12,504 nucleotides of DNA from Phoronis pallida (lineage: Eukaryota > Phoronida > Phoronidae): the NCBI GenBank assembly GCA_028565715.1, contig JAOXYC010186912.1, positions 1 through 12,504 of the forward strand. Direction: 5' to 3'. The position numbers were made by a program, and so were the translations under genes. Below are positions 1-10,800 of the stretch, piece by piece. Position 1 is the stretch's first letter. Each line of letters begins with the position of its first letter. Below the pieces are notes generated by a model. It searched no databases, was not told the origin of the DNA, and worked only from the letters and a program-made list of their open reading frames with translations.

Positions 1-824
1 CGCTTATTCCTAAAAAAAATCACTATTCCGTGTTCTTTCAAGGCAGTGTTTGTCACGATCATTTTTCATTTTTCCAGTCAGAACAAAGTTTACGGCTAAA
101 AAGCGACTCGTAAAAATGATATGCACTAAAATTAGATCTCATATCTGCCCTTAATCCTAAGATTTGTCCAAGATTCAATATATAGACCCCTGCAATCCGA
201 AACTAAGGCTTACTTCTCGTCAATGACTCCGTATATTACGTACTTTTTGCCAATTTTTCGCTCCACTTGAGCGCTTTCATTTTATTTATTTATTGACTTA
301 TGTATTAATATCTCTTATTTATTACCCAGCTGCAGAAGTTTTTCCCTGATATCTCACGATAAAGTCAAAAATCGTTGATAGCGCCACGTGGCGTGCGCAT
401 ATCTATTTGATGCCTTGCGTTTTTTAAGTACAAATTTTGTGTCTCGTGAAGAGGTAAACGCAGTCGTACAATTGAAGAAAAATGGCAGAAAAAAGTGTCT
501 CAGTGAAGAACTTTTAAATTTCAATAGTTGGGTAATATAGAGATTACCTGGTTAATATCACATCGAGCCTGATATCAGTCCGAGGGCAGTGATACCAGCT
601 CAAGGCCGCCGGCGAGACTACTCGTAAATGTCTTTTTAAGGAATACATTTAATTGATATTTTAACAGTGCTTCAGATTGTAGGCTAATTGTGTTTTATTT
701 TTGTACTTTCCTTTTTGGAGGTTTATTTGAATAAAATAAATTTAAAAAATGAATCAAATCTTCAAAAAACTCATCATAACACATTGTTCAATATCTAGTA
801 TAATTTAGCAAAAATAAAAACAAC
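1..824. other. Downstream flanking sequence, no gene seen
   Basis: AT-rich, with several AATAAA copies in minus orientation. A 12-bp palindrome CGCCACGTGGCG at 382-393 contains an E-box. A small GC-rich patch at about 562-632 holds an imperfect inverted repeat (573-594). The only notable + strand start, at 482, stops after 11 codons. No supported gene. Confidence 0.5.
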
Positions 825-1739
825 AAATGGTATGTAATTACCTCTTTATTCATTTTGACTCGATCTCGCCTGCCACTACAAGTTAGTATGCTCTTTTAAA
901 AAAGAGGTAGAAAAGTCTATATCTACAAACTTCCAGCACCATTGAGAAATCAGGTTGGGGGACTGACAAGTGTCGCCACCCTTTGGCAGTGTTCAGCTTT
1001 ATATCACAATTTATGTCAAAAACTACATCACATTCATTCTTACTATAGAAGCAGACATTTTAATGATACTATTCAATAATTTGAGTAAAAGAAGCAAGTC
1101 CTTACGATGAAAATGATTTACAAAACAGCGTGTTCTGATTCAGAAACTGAAACGTTCGATAACAAGCATCCTAACATGTAGTAACTCTCGACTTATCCCG
1201 TGTGATCACGTTTACATCCGTCCGCGAACTTCATGCAGTCACGTGATTCCAAGACATCGTCTGCGAAATATTGCAGATTTATGGTGAACTAAGCTTGCCA
1301 GCTTCGTTCTATTGTGATTCTAATGTCGTTGACATCGGATCTATGTAAGCTCTATTAATTCATTAGTCTAAATGTTAGTCTCGACAAGTCAAATGTACAT
1401 TTGGAACATTTGGTGGCAGTGGTTGTAACGCGAATACAATTAATATCTAACTTGATGGTCAATTCGACGACTTCCACATCAAAAAATTAACTTAACTTTG
1501 ACCCAGTTTCATGAACTGTTCCTTTTCTTACAGGATTTGAACCACCATCAGAAGCGTCCTCGATTAAATTATATCTTTGCTTAAAATCCAATATACAAAA
1601 CTAAAGCCTTAAACAAAATATTCAACATATGAATACAAACAGAAAAACGTCTTTAAATGCAATTTGATGGAAATTTTTAGAGTTGGCCTCGAAGTTTTAT
1701 CTGAATAAAATCATTCAGTGGTATAAAATATCTGTCGGC
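825..1739 (-). other. Probable 3' UTR of the collagen gene
   Basis: AT-rich sequence after the stop, with no convincing ORF or splice pair. The first canonical AATAAA downstream of the stop is at 845-850, so a 3' UTR of about 900 bases is inferred. An ATTAAA at 1059-1064 could give a shorter form. The left end is approximate. Confidence 0.5.
845..850 (-). terminator. Polyadenylation signal AATAAA
   Basis: AATAAA on the minus strand, followed within 30 bases by a CA dinucleotide (cleavage-like) and a T/G-rich stretch reading TTTGTTGTTTTTATTTTTG. This is the usual poly(A) site layout. Other AATAAA copies at 722-727, 694-699, 318-323 and 281-294 lie further downstream and are less likely first choices. 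Confidence 0.5.
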
Positions 1740-1886
1740 CTAGGAGAAACAAACCGGTCCTATATCTAAACCAAACTTTTGGTCTTCTGCTCCGATATCG
1801 TATGGGGCTATATCGAGAATTGGTAGTCGTGCAGTCTTGGTTGTTGAAACTTCAAACACTGTCTTTGCCCATTTGTGTGACCGATG
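1740..1886 (-). CDS. Terminal C-propeptide exon with stop codon
   Basis: 48 codons plus TAG (1740-1742), the same length as the coding part of the last vertebrate exon. Encodes [26 protein letters not shown] and [20 protein letters not shown] and GPVCF are C-terminal COLF1 hallmarks, with the eighth cysteine. It starts after a tgttttctag acceptor in phase 0. The last residue is Ser where vertebrates usually have Leu. Confidence 0.96.
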   Translation of the reverse strand, partial: HRSHKWAKTVFEVSTTKTARLPILDIAPYDIGAEDQKFGLDIGPVCFS

Positions 1887-4800
1887 CTAGAAAACAAATG
1901 GATCTGCTATAAACAACTTTTCCACTATGAATACATTGCACATTTCAACTGCTCATGCAGCAATAACTAACTCACATGCGATGCCCTTCACCTGAATTTC
2001 TTTTGCTTGCTTAATTTTATTCTAGTGCTTGAACACATGTGCGCGGCAATGGCGGGACTTGCTTGTCAGTAACCAGCTTATACAACTAACTTGTGTGACC
2101 ATGCGCGTCCTTTTTATTTCATAAACAACCAAATATTTGAATGAAAACCCCATTGAGGAAAAATCCATAGCTCTCCTCAAGAGTATTAAGAGTCAATCCA
2201 TAAGAGTTGAACAAGCTGGAGATCTATCAAACTGAAACTTACCTGACAGCCATCTTCAATAACGTCATATTTGAACTTCGACCTGGTGGCTTCCAGGTCA
2301 AATAAGTTGTATGCTAGAAGTTTGGCAGCCTTGCTGTAGCTGCTAGTTGACTGGTCGTAGTGAGCAACTGAGTTACGACAATGGTATGTGATGTGTTGAC
2401 GTCCTCTCTGACTCAGGAATTGTAGATAACGCAACTGGACGTTGTCTATTTTGTAGGTAAACTGAAAAAGAAGATATCATTTGAAGAAGGTAATTCAGTA
2501 AAGAAGATCATCAGACTTTGAGTATATTTTATAATGTGTGTTCCCTTTTCTTAGTCACTCACCCTTTAGAAGGACAAAGATGGTGGGCGACCATTGAAAA
2601 AATGTGTACATTTTATATGGTGAGGGTAATGGAAAAAGGAACAAATGTTATCAATTGTAGAGTTTAATTCGGACACTGTATGACCCGAGCAGCACCATCC
2701 AACTGTCTCGTTGATCCATAATGTATAACTGATGAATGTTGTAAAAGTTAGTGTTGGCGGCCATTTTGGATAGAAGTGTTCAGAGTTTCCCTGTCTCATA
2801 TTTCGACCCTCATTATATATTCTTATGTTAGAAAAAGGGATGGAAAGTTGACCATTGCGTGCGATAGCCAGCATCCGAGCTTGGTTGTAACGAATGAGAA
2901 CGACGTTTGAAGGAAACTGAGAAACAAGTAGGCTACTGCTTGAAACGATATAAAAGAATGAGAAGGGTGACCATATTTTAATTGCCGTAAAAACTACCCT
3001 GATTGAAAGGATACTTACTGTAAAACCATCCTGCATGTCTCCAAACCAAACATGTTCGTTTCTTCCCTTGTAGTAGACACTCTTCTTTGCCTAAAAAGGA
3101 ATTTGTTTTTTAGTTTCTACGGTTAATCATTTCAACTATTCTATCAAATGATATAAAATTTATTTGTGCAAGTCGACAACTGTTTCGTCCATCACAATCC
3201 ACGATGTTGATTGTTATAGAATACTGCCTTCTCAAGAAGTTTGGAAGTCCAAAATGTAATGGTTGCCAAGTATTGCCCTTTCTGACAGTCAATCTCTACT
3301 CTTAATGGTGCCTCCGAGATGACAAATCTACAAAGCGTACAAGTATTATTACTCATGTGTATTGTGAACGAACACAGACTCCGACAAAGAAAATAATAAA
3401 TGGTTATATGGTATTACCTTGCTTGGTTTAGGGTAAACGCATGTTTCGCCTGTATCCATGTCGCAGTGAACTAAAATAGCTTCATTAACTCGACCCAGTT
3501 TGGGGTTGATCCAGTAATCACCTAAAATAATGATAACTCTGAATATAGACCCAGTGTATTCCTACACACAAGTAACAGTGCATGCTCACAAGTACATCCA
3601 TACAATTTCAACCATTTTTGATGACGCTATCGGACCGAAGGGGTGAAAGTGTCGTGCGTAAGTTAAACAACGGGACTGGGATAAAATACTGATTTCAACA
3701 AAATTCTATTGTTAATGGTCAAAACAAAGATGCCACATTATAACCGTTGAATATTTTCTTATTGTTCAAATTGCTGCACACAGTGTCAAACGGGAATTCA
3801 ATATAAGTCTTCTTCTCAGAATCTACTATAAGAGCTACATGTATTAACCACAATTTTCATTTTCTTCCGAAAGCAACAATGGTTAAGCTTCCTGCAGGAA
3901 GACGTTAAGAAATTTCCAGGAAACATCTAGCATTGGCATAAATTTATTTCAAAAAACACGATAAACACGATGTTGTCTTCCACACAATAATGCATGCCGT
4001 AACTTACCGCTGGGTTTGTCTGGGAAGTTCTCTGCCAACTGTTTACACGTCCTCGCTGGTGAGTCTTTGGTTCCTTTGGGTTTCTCACTGACTTCTAACA
4101 TAATACTTAGTTGTGTTCTGGCATCGAGATTATCCTGCAAGGCAATGTAAACATTTCTACTATGGCCGGATAATCTAACTTGGGATTCCATTCTACTATG
4201 TGCGTCTATGCATTTACAGTGTGACATTCAGATATGGTTTTAACAAGATAGTTTCAAGTAGCAGACGACCAGAATAGACGTTCCTGACATCCGAAGTGAA
4301 TTTTGAATCCCAATTCTGGCGGATGTGTCCAATGAGGAATATGACCCAACTCTTAATGATGTTTGAAGTAGGGTAGCATAGGGCCTACTGGTGCATTGTT
4401 CAAACTCTGAAGATTCGTTACTAGTTGAATATAAATCTATTGAACAAATCTACTAAGATGTGATATACTCACAAACCAATCTTGGTCGCTGACATTAGGA
4501 TCATCACCCTAGCAACGAAAAGGGAAAATTGAAATATTTTCAAGTACTGAAATACCAGAATACAGACATTTTCAAAATAAATTTTACATCAAAAGTGCTT
4601 TTTGTTTTGTACATGTAATTATATAACAAATCACAATCAACTGCTGTCGTATGCATGATTAATACTTTTCTTGAATTAGCATAGGCTAATACCAAGTGTT
4701 GCCGTAATAAAAAGGTAGTTTTGGCTGAAACCTATCTTTTTCAAAAGAATGATTTTAAACAAAGCTTGTTGGAGGCCATATCTTATGCAATTAACGTGTG

Positions 4801-7800
4801 TTACAAAGAAGCAAGAACATCAAAAACAGCATTTGTTAAGATGTTATGAAGATATAAACAAGCATAAATTAGTGTCCGTTGAAGCTACTTAGCAAATGAA
4901 ATCACTAAGCTTTTTAAAGATGAATGCAGAATGATCTCACACTGTCGTTAACCATAGGTCAAATAAGAAAGTAAATATATACATGTATAACTTATTAAAG
5001 TTTAAAAAAACCTTGTTTGTTTAGACACAGTTCAAAGATTACTTCAGGTATAGGCCCACTAAACTATATCAATTTCAGACAAAGACAATCAGCAAGCAAG
5101 TTTAAATAAAGCCACTTATTTACTATGCACTTTCAACCAACACTAATTTCCAATTTCAACAATCAAGCGAAAACGATGCAGCAAAAAAAACAAGACCAGA
5201 CGAGAACGTAAGCGTTGAGCAGACGATACCGTCTTACCCTATAACCGCGCGCACTGTAATATGGATCGGGTCCCTTTTGACTTCCAAATCTTTGCTGAGA
5301 GGGTGCAGAACGGAATGCACAACCCGAGCCCGGTTGTCCCTAGAATGAAAACACTTTAAAATTTGATATTGTCATGATAATATGATGGATTTGCTATTAC
5401 CTACCCACATCTGCTGGTATGGCTGATCACGTGGCATACGATATGCCATCATTTTGTGAAAGTTGCAGTCTTGTCCTTGAACACCCTGAAATCACAGCTG
5501 GAGTATTTAAAGATCAACAAAGACGAATCTCTCACTGTTATACTACTGTCAGACCCTATGGAGTAGGTAGGCTACATGGGCACCGTAAAACTTGTTGTGC
5601 AGCATATATCCTGTATCATATTCAGGAGCTGATTTCCATCTATACAACTGACCCATAGTCATCAATTTGAAAAAAGTAGTCTACGTGGCTAGTAACCGTC
5701 TTTTTCGTAGTCAAATGTAGATGGTTTTGTCGAATAAAGGATGGCGAGTATGCTTCTTTTACTCGCTGCTTTTCAAACTGGTGTAGAATTTTAACCATGT
5801 CGTAGGATTGAAATCAAGTGCTCATTTTAGTAACAAGAAGACACTGTTTTACTCACGGGTGGTCCTGGACGTCCTGGTGAACCAGGCGATCCATCGCGTC
5901 CATCATCTCCTTGATCACCGGGCATACCCTGGAAAACAGTACAATTTCGATGACAATGAAACATCAATAATCGATTGCAAGTAGCAATACAAATGCCATG
6001 TTACAGTGGCTATTTCATTAGACGAGTTATGCATTAGATGGGAGGTACTATTAGCACACCATTTCTCGTTCAAAACTAAAACTAATGCGCTGAGAGACAT
6101 GAAAAACTTCAATATGCGATATTGGAATATACGAAGGATTGAGGATTGGGCCAGGGTCATCTGATGTTTGTACATTGTAACTGTCAAATGTAGGGGACAC
6201 GTTCGCTGTCGTGTGATTCTCGTGTTAAACTCACGTGAAAAAAGATGTTTTACGATTAACACTTACCGGCACACCGCTTGGTCCTGGGGGTCCAGCTGTT
6301 CCAAGTTCACCTCTAACACCACGTGTTCCTGGGCTACCCTGTTGGAATGAAATACAATATAATATAACCACTCAGTACTACCTTGCTACCAGGGTTTGGT
6401 GCCTCAATAAGACATACAGAACGGTTTAGTGCCGTCAATTTAAAATAGAAACCTTCATTTTTTGTTCTCTTAAAATGTTTTTTGGGGGGTCAAGATCATA
6501 TATTCATAAACATCACAATTAAACGTCATTTATCGAGTTTTATTTTTGAACTTACTCTTCGTGTGCCATGCCATGTATGTTACGACTATTGTGAACATCG
6601 CCAGTGGTGGCCTAATTGGCATTCCTATAAAGAGGCTTATGATCGAGAAATAAATCAATGTGTTTTTCAATTCAACTTCATCAATGACTTACTCTTGGTC
6701 CAGGTTTTCCTGGTGGTCCTTCAGTGCCGCGTTCACCTGATGGTCCCTTGAAAACAAAGAAAATAGTTTACAGTAATATGTAAGAAACGATTTACAAATA
6801 TACCTTATTCAGTAAACTTCTGCAGCAATGAAAAAAGCAGATCTCTAAGCCATCCACAAGGGCAATCAAAACTAACTATTAGCAAAAATGAAAAAAATAA
6901 TACCTTTTTGAATGATATGGAAAATAAAGAAAACTGTATACAGAGATACTATAAACTCAGTTACATAAGTCTTGAATGTTGAATACATTCCAGGCCTAAT
7001 AACTCACAGTAATGATACTTACCGGTGCACCTGGAGTTCCTCTGAGACCGGGTGCGCCTGTGAAACCCTTATCTCCAGCTGGGCCGGAGTTACCACGTTC
7101 TCCTTGCATGCCTGGTTCTCCAGTGGGACCCTGAAACATTTTTGGTGATTGTTATTTTTTAAGCATCCGGGTCACGGCACCAAACTAGTATATTGATGCT
7201 CTGTTGCATGATCAAAATGCGAATGTTATTATATCTCAATTCGACAGCATGTATGGTAAAACGAATGAATGGAAATTTGTTCTCTACAAGTTTAGAAAGC
7301 TGTTAATTTATAATTGACAAAAACGCTCTGAGAGAATTTTACACACTGTATAAAAACATTGTATAGAAAACAATCTTACCTCTTTGCCTGAAGGTCCTTC
7401 GGGTCCTTCTGGTCCGGGTGACCCTCTGTCTCCCTGAAATTCAAATATTTGTTTTAATTATGTTAAACAATTGGGCCACATGACACTTTAGAGGATACAC
7501 TGGAATGGAATGAGAAATGCATGTGACTTCCTTAGAAGTTCGAAAGTGGTGTCCAAAACAAACCTTAAAAAGTCAAAGTACACCATTTTGCACTCCTTGG
7601 AACTGGGGACGACTTTCATGAGAAGCTGCTGGCCTAGATGTTCTTATTGGCAGAAACCTGGAGATTGCTGCCCTTACCAATTTAATGTTTGGACCCGATG
7701 TGACAAATTTGTCCTTATTGTGGCCGAGCAATCAGAACATTCTCAAATGTAGTCTACTCCGCGGTAGCTGGATTTTATTCTAGGGTCTGCGGTTTTCAAC

Positions 7801-10800
7801 AACAGTCTGTGGTCGTTTATAAGACAAACATAGTTTCAATTAATATCTTAAAACACAACCCTAACTTACCTTATCACCTGATGGTCCAGTTGGTCCGGAC
7901 CTTCCTTCTGGACCTGATTCCCCTGGCCTTCCCGTCATACCCTGTGGTCCCGGGGGTCCGGATGAGCCGACTGGACCTCGTTCACCCTGTTCACCCGGTC
8001 GCCCAATTGGTCCGTCACTGCCAGCTGGTCCCTACATTTACAAAAGTATATGAAATTAAATAATTTGTTTGACTTCTAAAACAAAAATATAAAACGAGGA
8101 TTAAATACGTTCCTTTACATGTAAGTCTTGTAAGTGCAATGTGCACCGTATCTATAACGTTTGAATGTCTCCCTCCAAAAACATCATTTTGACAATAGGA
8201 CAATTTTCTGTCCAAATATTAATTTGCAGATTGTAAAGCTGACCTTATGTGCTAATGAATATAAGTACTCGATCAAGAAATCTTACATCTGGTCCGGGTC
8301 GGCCCGATTCACCGGGTAAGCCGGGGCTTCCTGGTCGGCCATCTTTACCTGCGTCACCTTGTTCGCCTCTCGCACCTTGTTGACCAGGTTCACCCTGGGA
8401 AAATTAACAACAGCCTTAGTTCATAAACATGGGTTCATCTCAATATTTAGTAAATATGTAGGGGAGAGTGGGACACCATGAGACGTGAAGTAAAAAACGT
8501 CTCATGGTGACCCACTCTCCCCTACACTGTACAACTAAACAGCATCGTGTGCCACGCACGACTATAATCTCAAACTGATTTTTGTGCCATCCGAAACTTT
8601 CTTTTGTCTTGCACATAATCACGATTTGAATACAGTATATACACCACATTTTATTTTCTACTTTAAACTCAATGCAAGATCCTGTTGCTGAATTTTGAAA
8701 TCAATTAATAAGAAAAAAGCAATGAGGACGCATACAGAAGGGTTTTTTTTCATTTAGCCAACATTCAAGCACGAATTTCATTCATAACCGTCATATGAGC
8801 ATTGTGTAGTGAGTAGTCTCCTTACCCTGGCTCCTGGACCACCGGACGGTCCAGGTGCACCTGGCCCTCCTGATGGACCCATTGGACCTGCTTCACCTGA
8901 GCGTCCCATCAATCCCTGTTCTCCTGGTCGTCCCTATATAAAAAATTATCAAACTTATAATTTTTTTCATGGGTTAGAAACAAATAAGTTTAGATTGTCA
9001 TTAAAACTCCAATCACCTAAGGTTATTGCTTTAAGTTTACGTGGGAAGTTTATTGACTGTACACAATTCGTTTTTGTGTATTATATACTAAACAGTAGCA
9101 ACCCATGGATGTATTTATTTTCGGAAACTTAATGACCGAGGCAATAAGTCTAAAGCAAGTATGAGTTTATGACACTCATGTAGTCATGTGACTTGAAAAT
9201 TCAAGTCAAAATTGATTTTTTTAAACCAAGAACGTTTGATGAATACAACTTACATCTCTACCTCTCTCTCCAGGAGAGCCTGAGTCACCTTGGGGTCCTT
9301 GTGGTCCAGGGGTACCTCTCTCACCAGTTTGTCCCTGTGCACCTCGGTCACCCGGCATACCCTGGAATAAGTAAAATGGTGTGTTTATATGGTATTATTA
9401 ACTCTTAAACTCAAAGCAATCAGTGACACATGCCATTATCATCATTGTAGGTCAATCCTTATGATTAAAATTGACAATAAGTCTTTTTGAAATATCCCAG
9501 CGCAGAACAACTGAACTCTTCATAGATACAATAGGTTAACTACATGTATAGAACGGACATTATTCAAAATTCGGAAAATCATATTAAACATAGCCCCCGG
9601 CCCCCTTAAGTTCCAAAAATCATCTTCTGGTATTTTGACCGTTACTAGCACCACCTCTGTATCGTTACATTAAATGTGTTCTTACCTCTTCGCCTGGTAA
9701 TCCCTGGTCACCTACTGGTCCTGGGGGTCCCATTGCACCAGCAGCTCCCGCCATTCCTGCTCGTCCGGGGAGGCCTGGTAGACCTGTGCTTCCATCTTTG
9801 CCTGGAGGTCCCTGCTCACCGGATAGACCACGTTGTCCTTGGGGACCCTAGATTAGACAAGTAGGCCTACAGTTAACAGTGTTTTGTTTTCAAAATATGC
9901 CGACACTTTCACAATTCTTGCAAAGATCACAACAACTTTAACTTCAATCGAGATCAAGCTCTTCTGTATGAGTTCTGTTGCAGTCTAAATAAGCAGTCAA
10001 TTCTGATAGAATACGTTCTGGTACAATCGTCTGCAACATCTACATCAGCGGTCGAAACACTGACAAACATCAACAACGTCATTGCCATCCATATTATTGA
10101 ACCGACACTGTCAAAACTATAGTATTAAGTTGTCACGACCATTGGCATCATAATTATTTACATTGTCCTACTACCCCACCAGTCATTTCAAAACTCTACG
10201 CAAAAAAATAAGCGTCATCGTAAAACAGTCAGCTCCAAACTGCAGATTAAATTGTATTAACATGCAATGTATTTAAAATTACTTACCGTGGAGCCCTGTT
10301 TCCCTCCTTCTCCGGGTAAGCCCTGTTCTCCTCTCTGGCCAGGTTCACCCCTGCTGCCTGGGTTACCAGGACGACCAGCTGGTCCCTCGTTTCCCTGATA
10401 TAAAATGATAGTGATGAAGACAGGGTTTGGCAGTCTGAAAGTTGTATTGATTCAATCCAACGAAAATAAACGTTCACTTTACTGGCTGTTGCTCATCTAT
10501 CAAAGTCCTTCTCTGTCTTGATTACTCATACTCCATTATTTTGGAAAAGAGCATTTGGTTAATAATTTTTAGTATGAATTGCATTTCAAAAAACCTTGTA
10601 TTTGAGTGGATTGCCGCATGTAAGAAACATTGGTCCCGTGTGCAGTTTTGTGTTAGAGTAAATGTGTTTAATAAACATAGGATCACTGCGTAAAAACACA
10701 TATTATTGCGACGTAAAATATGACCGAGTGACGCTGGTCTGCCCCACAGAGATATTATCATATGGTACTGTACTAACCGTCTCTCCTGGAGGTCCCTGTG

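Noticed and set aside
281-323. Cluster of AATAAA copies in minus orientation as the poly(A) site
   Set aside because: They lie more than 500 bases past the first signal at 845-850, which has a better downstream T/G-rich context. Distal use cannot be excluded without transcripts.
482-517. Possible + strand start with good context (AAAATGG) near the E-box palindrome at 382-393
   Set aside because: The frame stops after 11 codons and no convincing downstream exon was seen. Not enough for a gene or promoter call.
2566-3036. 156-codon minus-strand open frame that begins MQDGFT
   Set aside because: Only its first six codons are real (end of the exon at 3019). The rest is read-through into the intron after a consensus GTAAGT donor, and the spliced frame continues the C-propeptide exactly at 2461.
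3888-3901. 14-bp palindrome CTTCCTGCAGGAAG in an intron
   Set aside because: Short, intronic, and without partner copies in the window; chance is a sufficient explanation.
3949-4227. 92-codon minus-strand open frame
   Set aside because: It holds the real 127-bp exon but extends into both introns. The acceptor at 4135 and donor at 4007 join cleanly to the neighbouring COLF1 pieces.
5419-5658. 79-codon + strand open frame in an intron
   Set aside because: No recognisable domain or motif, lies wholly inside an intron, and its length is expected by chance in this much sequence.
7809-8063. Proline-, leucine- and valine-rich + strand open frames across helix exons (also near 8809, 9193 and 9676)
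   Set aside because: They are antisense shadows of Gly-X-Y codons; reverse complements of GGN-CCN repeats give such proline-rich translations.
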